DNA of 64,000 nucleotides, from NCBI GenBank assembly GCA_006538405.1, contig BJKQ01000014.1, positions 682,001-746,000 on the forward strand. Direction: 5' to 3'. The DNA is from Hansfordia pulvinata (lineage: Eukaryota > Ascomycota > Sordariomycetes > Xylariales). Under the pieces are notes generated by a model. It saw only the letters and a program-made list of their open reading frames with translations. It was not told where the DNA came from and did not search any database. Below are positions 37,201-49,799 of the stretch, piece by piece (within the stretch, counting starts at the first letter, position 1; every line of letters begins with the position of its first letter). The translations under genes were made by a program, and so were the position numbers.

Positions 37201-39546
37201 AGGTCAGCAGGCCTCGGACCCGTGGCCCCAAATGCCTGAGGACCGATAATAACAAAGCCGTTCCAACGGCTGTCCCCCAGGAGAAGAGCCGGCGGCTATT
37301 CTCATGACTGTTGACGCTTCTGGGCCCCACGCGCGCGCACGACGACAGCAGCCAGAGTACCTTTGGGGAAGTGACGGGAATAAACGAGCGACACTTCGGC
37401 CATCTGTAGGTGGTGGGGTCGTGGTGCAGTCTGTGCATGTCTGGCGTCCCTGCAGACCGTATTCTGCGTGTTGGCAGCGAGGCGAGCAGGGGTGTCCGGG
37501 GTTGACTCGGACGGGTTCGTTGAAAATGCCGGAATGGTGTTGCAGAACAGCCCGGTGAGTACGGTACTCTAGGTGATAAGTCAGTCAGCCAGGGGTTACA
37601 CGGCCGACTGATGCAGTGAGGTGAGGTTGCCGAGGGTGAGACGGGCAGGACGGCGGCCCATGAGCTGGGGACCAGGGTTCGGCTTGAGGACTGTCGCGGG
37701 GTCTGTGTTGGATGATGTCGAGCCCGTTCGTTAGTGTGTGGGTGAAAGACTGCGCCATCGTCGAATGGCCGAATGCGCCTCGTTCATCATGACGGTCCCG
37801 TCCCGTCCAGGCGCTGGGCATCAGCACCTGACGATGTCTTGCTGAACAATGTTGGATGCGGCAAAGACAAACGCAGACAGCAATATCGAGAATATTGAAT
37901 GTTACCACGGGGTCGGGTACATGCCGTAGAGTCGTGGGCAGATGCCCCACCTAGACGTTTCGACTTGCAAGCAGAAGCGTACCGGTACATGATATCATGC
38001 AGCCCAGCCTACGGTGTATGTACTCGTACTACGATGAGCAGCCGAACGGATCCTCCGACAAACTTTTAGCCCTTGGATAGCGCTGGTGTGCTCTCAGGAA
38101 CTGGGCCCTGCGGATTGGATGAACCCCTGAACGAGGGTATCGAAGATACCCGAAGCCCATTGGTGTTGGATATAGGTACTTGTATGGTTAGGTATTCGAA
38201 CCCAAATCATCAGTGTGGAGAGAACTAGGTACCCTGCTTCGAGACCGGCCTGGTCACCCAAGTGCCGACAGATCATCCATGCAATTTAGAGGACAGACAC
38301 ATCCATTGTTTCCTTCCGTGAGAAGCATCAGCTCCTACATCTCTTCCGGTGTTGATAGAGCTTCTTGTGGTAGATGCAGATTAGGCACGTACGAGTACCT
38401 CGGTAAGTAAGGTAGCGAGTACATGCATCTCGAATTGCATCGCGTCCATGGATGGCTGGGATACTCGTAATAACCGGGCCTGACATCCACTGTGATCCAA
38501 TAGCAGGCCCTAACGCAGCCGATGCGCTACTCGTACCCTACCCACGCCTAGGTACCGTGACTACCACATAAAAATTGGAACCCACCACACCCACGTGCAT
38601 TGCAATGGAGCAACAAGAGCGTGAAGAGATAAGCAGAAAAGGGCGGGCCTGGGCGGGCCTGGACTGGCCGCCTGTAGGGGATTCTGGAGCCCCGACGCCT
38701 GGTACGGAACACGAGTGCACCCATGGAAAGAACCAAGGGCTTTCATGAGCCCTGGTCAGATACACGCACATGTGGGTACTTACCTCCACTGCCTGGTACT
38801 TGTACTTTGCGTGGACCGCCGGGTGGTGCAAGCCTCAAGTACGAGTGTCTAGGTACAAGACACCTACCCGACGCGAACCTATGGGACCCAAAGAGGTATC
38901 TACGGGTTAGGTGGTAGGTACGGATCGAAGGCTGGAGACTGGTTGGAAGTCACGACCGCCCTCGCTCGTCCTGGTTCGCTGCCCGCGCTCACGTTGAAAC
39001 ACCATCGGCCGGCTCCGTCTTCGTCTTCAACCCTCGAATTCCGTGGCCGACGTCGACTTTGGCCCGGACACCACCCCTCCCGTTCCTTTTGTCCTCCACC
39101 CACTGCGGCCGTCCCGACCTCTGCTCCAGCTCGTGTTGGCTCGCGCTCCGCTCACTCGTCGTTCGTTCGTTTTCACATCGTTCTGCCATTCCGTATCCCG
39201 GCCTCCATCTTCAACGCTGCCAGATAATAGAACAGTTTCCTGCCTGCTATCTCACGCGCCAGCCACACCACGACCCCCTCAAACGCAAACTTGCTTTGCG
39301 CCACCGCCGCTCCGCTGCCTGTCTGCTCGATTGACCGAATCTTGCACCCCCCTCCGATCTAGATACCCGTTTATGCCCCGCCCTCCTCCAGCATTCACCT
39401 CGACCTCGATTTCCGCATGCTTCAAATAGGAATCCCATCGCTGAGTGGCCCTCCCGCCCGGGAATTCGCCGGCCCTCTACTGCTGTCCGTCTTGTCGTCG
39501 CCGTAATCGTCACCGCCGGCCACCCCTGCCGCGTCGAGCTTCAAGG
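34227..39546. other. 5.3 kb divergent spacer PMS1 / BST1
   Basis: No gene supported. It starts with poly-G 34245-34263. TACTCGTAC/GTACGAGTA and TACCTACC words are dense (for example 34528, 34687, 34943, 38021, 38389, 38466, 38527). A GGGCGGGCCTGG direct repeat lies near 38641-38662. ORFs at 35198-35788 and 35885-36481 (+) lack motifs and have composition like the surrounding spacer. The stretch from about 38990 to 39546 is pyrimidine-rich and probably the BST1 leader. Confidence 0.5.
34245..34263. repeat. Poly-G tract, 19 nt, just upstream of PMS1
   Basis: On the PMS1 sense strand this is a C19 run ending 18 nt before the start codon, hence probably in the 5' untranslated region. Confidence 0.92.
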
Positions 39547-42500
39547 ATGCAGAGGCGATCCTCGGGCTCGTCCGACGAAGACAGCTCCAGCGCCTCCGCC
39601 TACACGCCCCCATCCCTCGACGACTCTTCCACCAACGACGACAGGTCCTTCGCTCATCGGTTCGGCCGCGATCACCCGGCACCCCGACCGCAATCGCGCA
39701 GCTCTAGCGCTCGTCCGCTCTCGGCGCGCAGTCGCAAACCCAGCAGCTACGCCAACTGGAGGCCGGTACAAACGCGCAATGGACCTCTTGCAGGACTCTC
39801 TTCCGATCAGGATGCCATGATTCTGGCAAAATCCACCGACAGCGTCGAGCCGAAGGACAAAATAGACGGCGACCAGATGGCCACTGCATGCCAGCCCCGA
39901 TGGCGCAACCCCTGGAAGGTATCGTTGTGGGCTTTCCTTGTGGCCGCCTCGGGGATCGCTCTTCTATACACCATTCTCAACTCCTCCATAAATCTCCACT
40001 GCGATGTTAAGGGCTGTCGCATGTCTTATATGCGGCCCTCTTTCAGGCATTTTGACGATTTCGATACGGAGCATACCCGCTTTGCCAGCAAATACTCGCT
40101 GTACCTCTATCGCGAGAATGGCGTTCACGATCCAAACAAGGTAGGTCGACCAGAGTGGAATGGCGAAAAGGAGACAGTCCCAGTACTGACGGAGTAGCCA
40201 GATTTCGGGCATACCCGTCCTCTTCATACCAGGCAACGCAGGTAGCTACAAGCAAGTGCGGTCCATTGCATCGGAATCCGCCAATTACTTCCACGATGCG
40301 CTCCAGCACGACCCGGCGCTGGCCAAGGCCGGGGTTCGAAACCTCGACTTCTTCACCGTTGACTTCAACGAAGATTTCACCGCATTTCACGGCCAGACCA
40401 TGCTGGATCAGGCTGAGTACGTGAATGAGGCCATCCGCTATATCCTCTCCCTGTATCTGGACCCTCGACTTGCCCGGCGGGACCCCGACCTCCCCGACCC
40501 CACGTCAGTCATCATCCTGGGCCATTCAATGGGCGGCATAGTCGCTCGCACCATGTTGATCATGCCCAACTATCAAGCCAGCTCGGTCAACACCATAGTG
40601 ACAATGTCCACGCCCCACGCCAAAGCTCCTGTCACGTTCGATCCCCAGATAGTCCAGGCCTACCAGGCCATCAACGATCACTGGAGAAACGCCTATTCGC
40701 AGAAATGGGCCAACAACAACCCGCTATGGCACGTCACCCTCGTCTCCATTGCTGGCGGTGGGTTGGACACGGTCGTGCCCTCGGACTACGCCAGCCTGGA
40801 GTCCATCGTACCAGAGACCCATGGTTTTACCGTCTTCACCACCTCCATTCCCACCGTCTGGACCAGCATGGACCACCAGGCCATTATGTGGTGTGACCAG
40901 TTCCGAAAGGTCATCACGCGGACTTTGTATGAGGTCGTCGACAATCACCGCGCTTCCCAAACCAAACCGCGTGCAGAGAGGATGCGAGTTTTCAAGAAGC
41001 GGCTCCTTCCGGGCCTGGAAGAGGGGGCCGAAAAGACCTCGCTCGAGAAGGGCCACGGCACTCTGTTGACTCTCGATCGCAAGTCGGAGGCATTCTTGCC
41101 ACTGGGCGCAAGGCTCACTTTGCGTGGACTCGGGGGCACTGATCAGCACACTGCGCATCTGCTCTCGGTACCTCCGAGTAGTGCTATAGAGGAGAAACGC
41201 TTCTCCCTCCTCTCGAATACGAAACTCGACGGTCCCGAAGACCTGGGGCGGCTGGAGGTCCTTCTCTGCAGCGTGTTTATGGCACCACTCAATCAGCCGG
41301 GACCTGTGTTCCCGGTGGATATTGATTTGTCTGCCAGTGGCGAGGGCGCGACAAGGTTGGCTTGCACAAATGTTGGGCATGACACTATCCTATTGCCACC
41401 CTCGACAAAAACCACAGATTACCCCTTCTTCCGGGATAACGAGCCACAGATCGCCCCCTTCTCGTACTTGCAGTACAATACTGAAGAGATCTCAAAGTTC
41501 GATTACGTTGCTGTCATCGAGAAGGTCGGGCCTCGAGCGTCTGCCAGTTGGGTTGTTGCCGAATTCAGCGACGAAGCGGAGGCTCGTCTGACGCAGCAAG
41601 TCAGCCTGACTCGTCTACTGGCTTTTGGGCTTGACCTTCAGCTGCCCGCGAATCGACCTTTGGTGACTGAGTGGAAGATCCCATCCGTTTACAGCAGTCT
41701 CCTGGCTTATAATCTCGAAGTGGAAGAGCCGGCCTGTGTGAAGCGCGACGAGCTCTTCTCTCCCCTGGTCAGACAATACCTTTCGCGGCCATACGAGTCC
41801 AAATATTTTGTCAATGCTAGAAAGGTTGAAGTCAGTCTCCACGGAGTGTCACCTTACGTGCATCCACCTTTGGAGCCTCGGAACTCGGATGATGGCGTCA
41901 GTTTCCAATTCTGGACTGATCCCAGCTGCGACGCGAACATCTCAATACGGCTCAATGTCGATTTTATGGCCAGTTTGGGGAAGCTGTACATGCGATACCG
42001 CACCATTTTCGCCGCTTTTCCCATGCTCATAGTGGCGTTGGTTTTGCGGAAGCAGTTCAACGTCTACGACACCACGGGCGTCTTCATGCCCTTTTCGGCG
42101 GCTCTGGACAGTTGCGTCAAGCTATCGATACCCTTGGTCATCTTCTCACTGACCATGCTGTCCTTGGCCACAAGCCAAACCCATCCCACCGTGGTAAACA
42201 CACTGTGGTCTTGGATACACCACAGGTCCAGGGGTGATTTTCTGCAGAACGATCTCCTCATCGGGTCGCCTGACCCCTTTTTCTGGTTCATCCTTCCCAT
42301 GATTGGATTGGTGTGCATCGGGGTTTGCATGGTGCTGCACTACGCTGCCCTTGCGCTGACACATCTACTGAGCTTCATCTACGGTACTTTCACAGCTGCT
42401 CCGTTGGCCCCTTACGACGAAAAGAAACCCGCTGCATCTCCAATGTTTCCGCTCTACTCGGCGCGGCGGCGGATCATCACCACGGCTGTATTGCTCTTCC

Positions 42501-43042
42501 TCGTCTCCACCTCGATCCCCTACCAGTTTGCATTCGTGGTGGCATGTCTCGTGCAGCTTTACACCAGCGCCCGGGCTTTACGAGCTGTCCACAGCAGCCC
42601 ATCTCTCTCCAGCACCAACTTCAGCAACTATGCCCATTCCATCTTCCTCCTCATGTTCTGGCTTTTGCCAATCAACCTTCCCACTCTCGTTGTCTGGGTT
42701 CGCAACCTCACGGTTCGGTGGTTCACCCCATTCTCGTGTCATCACAATATTCTATCGATCCTCCCCTTCATCCTCCTGGTTGAGACCTTGGCGTCAGGAA
42801 ACATGATTCCACGCGTCTTTGGGCGCTTTCGCCACGTCACGAGCTTCGTGCTTTTCGCCGTTGCCATCTTGACTGCGATCTATGGCGTTTCGTACGGTTA
42901 CATGGTTCACTACCTTCTTGACATGGTTGTTGCTTGGCTTGTCGCCGTGCACTCGACTGGAGAGTCCTGGTCCTTGACTGGCCTCAGCAATCTTTTTGAG
43001 AACGAAAACGACGAAAACGCCAAGCGAGGGAAGACGCCTTGA
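39547..43042 (+). CDS. BST1: GPI inositol-deacylase
   Basis: ER membrane serine hydrolase that removes the inositol acyl chain from GPI anchors and helps ER exit of GPI proteins. Exon 1 is 39547-40140; a 61-nt GT-AG intron leads to exon 2 at 40202-43042. Total 3435 nt, 1144 residues, frame exact. Residues 1-115 are a disordered Ser-rich cytosolic tail, followed by a membrane segment near 122-148. The splice joins NGVHDPNK to ISGIPVLFIPGNAGSYKQVR, a hallmark of the family. The nucleophile motif GHSMGG is near 303-308, followed by TMSTPHAKAP. From about residue 770 to the end there are several hydrophobic segments. The ATG at 39547 is the first in-frame ATG of the open frame, which continues upstream only by non-ATG codons to 39445. 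Confidence 0.97.
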
Positions 43043-45332
43043 GCTGGGACAGGCATCATTGACGACGATACGGCGAAGACGAGCACAAGCGTCCTCTAAT
43101 TTGCCCCGACCATGGCCATGGCAGAGACGGCCTGACATCTGCGCGCCGTACGAGGCTGCCGAGCCTCTAAATGCCAACAGGGTACTTCGAAGGATCTGAG
43201 ACACGTCGGGGATTCATCACGACCTTCAGCGCCACCCGAGAACATGAGAAGTGCGGGAGAGTCCGGGTTGGTGCCAGTCGGCCATCGGATAGCGTGGGTG
43301 GGCGTCGCGGAGCACCATGCTGGAGCTCCGTGGCGAGAGCAACATGGGTCAAACAGGGTGACACGGCACTGCGGTGCCATCATGTGGTCCACCACAAGAC
43401 AGAATAGAATCCGAGTTGGCGCACTCGGGCGTCCTAATGTTTAATTTACAGTCCGCCAGGCCGGTAGCCAGGCGCGGAAAGTCGGAACGGGCAGTCTCGG
43501 CGCACTTCAAGGATTGGGTATACTGGTTGGCAGATCTCGGCTCGGGGAGAATCAGTTCTGCGCGCGGGAAGCATTGGCAGACAAACACTTGCATTGGGGA
43601 GAGGGTCAACCCATTGGAGGCGAAAGTGGCCATGGTTGGACAAGTCAACGCTGGTCGGCACGCAACGATCTTGCCGTGGACTCGCCGAATAAACCAGCAT
43701 CGAGAAGAAATGAGAATAATACCCATGCAAACCAACGCCTTGACGAATGCATGCATGCGTGGGCCTCAAGGTAGGGTTGTCACACGCGCTGCTATGACGG
43801 AAGCCATCCTTCTCGGGGAATGGTCACAGCCGAGGGTTTCCCCAGCGGGATGCTTACAGTTCTGACCATGATGGAGGCGGCGAAACGGGCGAAGGCGGTG
43901 CCAGCCAGCGGCGTACACCTTCATATACCCACACGTACTCTTACCTGTGAAAGCCTCGAGCCCACCCGTCAGGCGCCCGGAAGCCGTGGCTGTGGCGGTG
44001 GCGGCGACCGCCTCGGCGAATGTTGCTTTGGGTGATGCTGACTGCGGTGAGGTTTGCATTGACGGGGTCACATCCGGCCGGACCAACCGAAAATGTCGGG
44101 AAGAAATGCCCAGTGGCGCAGAGCCGTCGCGCACCGCGCGCTGGCGGGCCCTTGGAATTGCCGAAATAGTCGAAGGGGCGCCACCAGGTGAGGTGAGGTC
44201 GGCCGTCCCTGCTGCGGTGGCGACGCGCGATCCCGCTGCCTTTGTGTGCTCGCCCGCGCACACTCCCACATTCCACACTTCAGCCCCTCCCCCTTCCTGT
44301 CGCCTTCAGCCAGTGGCGGGCGGGCGGGCGGGCGGGCCCACGATCGCCGTGCGTGGACAGCTTTCCCGCCTCGACTGTGAATTGGGGGATGTGTATTCCA
44401 AGTGAAGTGTGAAGGGGGCAGGGCAGGGCGGGCAGGCGGGCAGGCGAAGATCGTGGGGCGGCACGCAGCAAGCAGCGACCCTTTCTGAAAACGAACGACG
44501 GGCCTCGGCGACGGACTCCTCGGCGGCACCGGACGAGCGCCGCGTCACCGGACGAGCGCGCCGGCCGCCCACGGGGTTGGGCTAGGCGATTGTCTGCCGC
44601 CGCAAGGCAAGGCGACTTCCCGCCTCCTCCACCCCCCCCCCTTTCCTTTCTTTGAAGAAAAAATTATCCGCTATGCGCTCTGCGAGCAGAAGCAGCTACA
44701 CAGCCAGTCGGCCGTGACAGTCAGCTGCTACCTAAGCTGAACCTTGTGGGGGAGGGAGGGGGAGCAGAATCCCACGTGCGATTCCTCCTTTCTTTCGCCT
44801 TGGATTGCGACCGCACGCCGGATTATTTCCGATCACCCAGAGTCGCGACGGGTTGGGCTCCAGAGACCGCTCTGTCCGGGCCCGCTTCTACTTACTTATT
44901 CGCCGCCTCGTTACTTCTCCTCACTTCACTTCCCTTTACTTTCTCAAGGTCTCTCCCCTTCATCCATCTACCTCTCCCTCTCTTCCCGAGGGGTGCCGCA
45001 ACGACTCGTCGCTGGAGATACGAACGCCCCAACGATATATACACGAAGGAAGCACTGGCGGTGCGGAAACGGCACACCGCGAGTCGCCTAATGGTGGGAT
45101 GGGACGCTGGGGCTATTGGTCATCAAAGTCGTATCTACCTGGCGACCATCACCAGCGACGACAGCCAGAGGCCACGACGACCTGGCTCGGGAAATCGAAG
45201 AAAAGCGCGGTTGGTCCTTGATCGGACAGGGGGGCGAAGGAGTTGAAGAATAAACAGGGACAAGAGAGGGGAAGTCAGAAAAACAAACAACCCGGGGATC
45301 TTACCCCCCCCCCCAAGAGAGAGGGAAAAGAA
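43043..45332. other. Spacer BST1 / secreted protein
   Basis: No gene supported. It contains a (GGGC)n run at 44315-44337, a pyrimidine-rich stretch with TTTC near 44630-44660, and a CT-rich region 44890-44990 that may be promoter of the gene at 45333. Confidence 0.5.
44315..44337. repeat. (GGGC)n tetranucleotide run
   Basis: Five to six tandem GGGC units in a GC-rich intergenic stretch. Confidence 0.88.
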
Positions 45333-46105
45333 ATGCACGCGCCTACAGCACGGCGGCAGCTCCTGTCGGCAGCAGCCCTGGTGGCGGCGGTGGCGGTGAC
45401 GCTCCTGGCGACGCCGGCGGCGGGCACGCAGTCGGTGGAGGACAAGAAGCAGAAGATGTTCCCGTACGATGGCGGCTTCCTGGCGCCGCCCAGGGGAGGC
45501 CGGGGCGCAAGGTGCAGTGGCCGCCGGCGCCGGAGGACGTCGAGGTAACGGCGGGGCGCAGCGGCGGGGGCAGCAACGGGCGGTTCTTCGACCCGAGCCG
45601 GCTGTTCTGGGAGCCGCCGGCGGCGGGCGGCGGGGACGACGGGCGGTTCCTGCCCTGGAGCCGGGACTACTGGATGATCCACGTGTTCGGGGGCCACGAC
45701 AGCAAGGTCCGGGGCAACGGGACGCGCGAGTGGGGAGGGGAGCGCGGCGCCGTCGACGCGGGCTACCGCGACACGCGGCAGGACACCTTCATCACCTTCT
45801 CGACGCGCGAGGAGTGCGAGTGCGAGGTCTTCCAGGGGTACATCAAGCCGTGGCACGCGATATCTTCTTCCCCTTCTTCTTCGGGTGGTGACGACGACGA
45901 AGACGAAGACGAAGACGAGGAGGAGGAAAAGGAACAACAACACGTCGACTTGGACGACAACGACGATCACTACTGGTGGAGGTCCCTCAACAAGGACAAG
46001 AAGCTGGGCGGGCGCGGCGAGGACAAGAAGGAGAGCATCATGAAGATCGGGTCGAGCAAGCTGTTCTGGAAGAGGCGGCCGCTACGGGCGACCATCAAAT
46101 GCTGA
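45333..46105 (+). CDS. Secreted hypothetical protein with acidic tail, frame interrupted
   Basis: I do not recognise a family. The ATG at 45333 opens a clear signal peptide: a basic start (MHAPTARR), a hydrophobic core of about 20 residues rich in Ala, Val and Leu, and cleavage likely after TPAAG. The mature part has DYWMIHVFGGHDSK, TFITFSTREECECEVFQGYIKPWH, then a Ser and Asp/Glu-rich stretch (DDDEDEDEDEEEE) and a basic end (SSKLFWKRRPLRATIKC). Only three cysteines remain after the signal, so it is not a typical small cysteine-rich effector. The first frame runs into a wrong frame near 45500-45520. Adding one G to GGGG at about 45511-45514 joins PPRGGRGRK to VQWPPAPEDVEV and gives 257 residues. 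Either an undercalled homopolymer or a broken gene. Secretion is inferred; function unknown. Confidence 0.6.
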
Positions 46106-46504
46106 TCTGACGACGGATGGATGGATGGCCAGGCAGTGGCGCCATCGACAGTCACGTCTCTTCTGCTTCTGAAGGTAGGGAAGTCTTGATTGGCGAAATA
46201 TCAAAAAAAGGGAGAAAAAAAACAGCTCTTGTGCGCGAAGCGCTGGGAAACCCCGCGTATTCTCCATAGATACCCCTTTCCAACAGAACACCTCCTTTCA
46301 ACCTATGCAACAAGACACAGCCCTAGACAGACCACCACCGCCACCAGGTGTACTCGCAAGCAAGCACCTCAGACGCTGTCTCGAGAAGAAGCGTGGGCGG
46401 CATTGCAGGCAGCAGCTCGCAAGACCATACTCTTGCTCAGCCTGCACCTGCACACCAAGTCAGGGACTGTCGCCACTCTCTGCCGGCGGGAGGATGCAGC
46501 CTCG

Positions 46505-46524
46505 CCCCCCCCCCCCCCCCCCCC
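46505..46524. repeat. Poly-C tract, 20 nt
   Basis: The longest mononucleotide G/C run in the window. It lies in intergenic sequence about 400 nt downstream of the secreted-protein gene. Confidence 0.95.
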
Positions 46525-47092
46525 GGCTTTGGAAGTGGTAAGGCTTACCACACTTCCTCCCTGTCAAAAGGGGAAGTGGCAAACACAAAACACAGCAGGC
46601 GACGGGGTAAAGGGGTCTTTTGGGAACAATACTCGTGATGAGCTTTCTCGCGAGGCGAAGACCCCACGGGAGATGCACAGCTGAGGCTTCTGGAACACGT
46701 AACGACCGGAGCACGTGGAAGAGGAGAATAGTCGGGAGGAGCTGCACTCAAGGCCGGTTACCAGAGGGCCGAATCGCATCCGTTGCCAGAGCCCTTTAAG
46801 CTCGCCGAGCTGAGATCTGTGAAGCGAGAGAGCTGGCAGCACTCGAGGCACCCCAAAGGCGCGATCTCTGACCCTCTTAGGAGAAGCTAGTATCTTTCCC
46901 AGAGAGGACTGACTTGCGCTGGAGTGAACGCAATAGGGCTCTACGGAAGCGTGCAGAGGAGCGAGCGGCGGGACCCTCGATCCATCAACGACAAAGCGCC
47001 CCGAGCAGCGCGCCGCCCGCTCGCAGGGGTCACCAGTCGAGGGAAGACCGAACTTTAGGTGGTCGAACTCGGCACCTGGTGGTCTTTTTCTG

Positions 47093-47095
<3 letters not shown>

Positions 47096-47143
<48 letters not shown>
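47096..47143. repeat. (GA)n dinucleotide array, about 24 units
   Basis: A perfect alternating run. It opens SLSLSL frames on the minus strand that are not genes. Confidence 0.95.
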
Positions 47144-47144
<1 letters not shown>

Positions 47145-49799
47145 CACCCGCCCCCCGTCTGCGTGATCGCAACACATACACGAGTACACACGCTTTCGAA
47201 GGCAGCAGCAAGTACTCCCCATGCGCGCTTGGCGGTTGGGAGAAAGAGAGGAAGGGAGATAGATACCGATGGGAGTTGATCAAAGAAAAGGACCCGGCCC
47301 TCGCGTGGGAAATGACGATCGCGCCGGAGGCGGGGTGCTACGAGTATCTATCTACCTTGGGCTTGGGTATTCTCGTAATTCCCGTACATCGCGGACGATC
47401 GACGACAAGACGACAAGACGACGACGAGCCGAGCTCTTTTGTCGCGCAGACCACCCGGAGCTGTGAGAGCACGCACGAGCAGAGCCCCGCAAGGAGCAAC
47501 AATCAAGCAGCGCCGTTCCTTCTGAAACGAACAGAGACAGGGACTCGAGGCGCAAGCAGGCTGACGGCACTCGCACGAGTACTCGTCTGGTAGGAAATGC
47601 TGGCCCGCAGCAAAGAAAGGGTCCCGCCGACTCGGCAACAGCCACCGGACCGGTGAGACAGAGCCCCGGCAGGACTGTGGAGCAGATCCCCGTACGAGTA
47701 GGTACTCGCAGATGCCGCAGGCGCTATGATGACAAAGTTAGCCCTGCGAGGATGGGAGACAAGACTTCTTCCGGGTTGACGAGGATCTCCAAAGGCAAAG
47801 GCGAGGAGGTGATGTGATGGACGAGGCCGACGTTCGCTCTCCATCTCCCCTTCTTGGTGGCAGTGAGGGAGCGTGCTCATGCCAGCAGCCGAGTTATACT
47901 CCCCATCCAGGTAGGCGCGGTTCCGTCAGGCGGAGTGGGATTCCAGCAGCGTCGTGAGAGGCAAAGAAGAAGATGACGAATACGATCTCTCTGTCTTGGG
48001 AAGGGGGACTTTAGATTAGTACTAGACGACCGCGCCTCTCTTTGCATTAGCACCGACGCCGGACTCCGTCGAGCGAGCCAAGGGGACTAGAACAGGGCGC
48101 GAAGAAGCCCTTCTCACATCAACTCGCGCTTCGAGAAGGGGGGCCATGCGAAGTGATTACGCCTTTGGCTTAAACGCCCGTTTGGCACAACAAGAACGAG
48201 ACGAGTACCGCACGATGGGGTTGCCCGACATGCACTCGGTCCCCCCCCCTCTCTCTCTCTCTTCATCAGCGACCAAACAAGAAACAAGCCTCGCTCGTCA
48301 GTTCACGCTAAAGATTCGCGCTAAAGAATGAGAGGCGGCTCCGGTTCGGCGCCACTCCTTTTCTCTCTCTCTCCCCCATCATCAAAAAATGTCCTAAATG
48401 TCGTACGACCACGCGAGAAAAAGCCCCATAGCCCGACGCTAAAACTCCACCTTGGAGACTTCGGAGAGGGACCCTTTGTGAGTAGTCGAAAGAGAGAGAG
48501 AGAGAGAGGAGGGGGGGCGAGCGAGTAATGAATTCAAGCGGAGAGAGAGACGTACAAGCATCGCAAACACGAGTCGTAACCCCCTTGCAAGGCGAACCCC
48601 GGATCTGCGCCCTGGATGAGCTGGGTGAAGATACGAGGACCTGTCAACGGGGATCCCTAATGACAAGCAAACAACCTTGGCAGGCAGGCAGGCAAGCCAT
48701 TCTAATAACCCATCAAGCAAGCCCCCCCTGTCAGCCAATGTCAGCACTCATATCACCGCACCACAATGCTCGTGAGAACTCACCCTTGTTGGCTCATATC
48801 GTCAGCGGTGTCTTTCCGCGGTCGCGTGGATTCACCCTGCAGAGGATCCCTTAAATCCGGCCGTCGGTTTTTTCTTGCTTTCTAAAGATGGATCAGTGGA
48901 AAACAACGCCCGTCTTTGCTCTAAAAAGCTACCCGGGAAGGTAGCGCGTGTCGGTCGAGCGCCCGGAAAATAACAACAACCTTGGCGGGGCCTGGCAGCC
49001 AGCGTGCCAGCGTGCGAGTACTCGCTTCAGCCCATTACGAAGCTAACTTAGTAGGAGTGCTCCGCGCTCGCACCCTCGTGGTCGTGGTGGTGGCCGAGCC
49101 CACGGTGCCCACGGTGCTACGGGTGCCCACGGGCACTCCAGGCACTCCAGGCTACGCCCGATCGCGCGTACGAGTAGCACCCACGGCACCGTAGCACCGT
49201 AGCACCGCCAAGCTCTCCACCCCTGAGCCCGCGCCTCGCGTGGTCCCGCCCGCTCTCCACGAGTACGGAGTACCAAGACGTGCCAGGGGGAAAGGTGACG
49301 ATCTCAGGAGATCAGCCGTGATGGGATCCTCCGCTCCCGACAGGGTTTCCGGTCTCCCGCCCAGACCAAAGGGGGGTTAGCAGGTGGCAGGGAAAGGCGC
49401 GCACGCGCCCCCATGGAGCAGCCGTCTTCTCCATCCATGGGGCAAGCGTGACAAACAACCAAGAAGGGGCTCTGGCCGTGGCATCGGGAGGGGAGGGGGG
49501 AGGACATGGGTCTTGAGATGGGGTCAAGCTCGTAGTAGATCTTGGTGGAGGACACGCCCACCAGCCGGCTAGGCGGTCCATCCTTTCCCACCTCGCTCCG
49601 CTCTTCGCTGCTGAGCAAGCTATAAAGAAGGAACAAGGCTGCTGTTGCGCTCCGCGCCTCACCGCGGGGAAACCCAAACAAGGGAAGCACCTTGTCTAAC
49701 AACTCACCTCACTTCCCGGCGTGTTGACCCGCAGGCGGCTTCGTTTCGCGGAAGCAGAAGAAGAAGGAACGTGAAAAGAAGAGTGGGAAGAATATCAAG

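Larger units (their letters stand above)
46106..49799. other. 3.7 kb spacer with GA and C runs
   Basis: No gene supported. It contains poly-C 46505-46524, (GA)n 47096-47143, shorter GA runs near 48490, and several CGAGTACTCG/GTACGAGTA words (47574, 47693, 49014, 49148, 49258). Purine-rich sequence precedes the GMC start at 49800. Confidence 0.5.
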
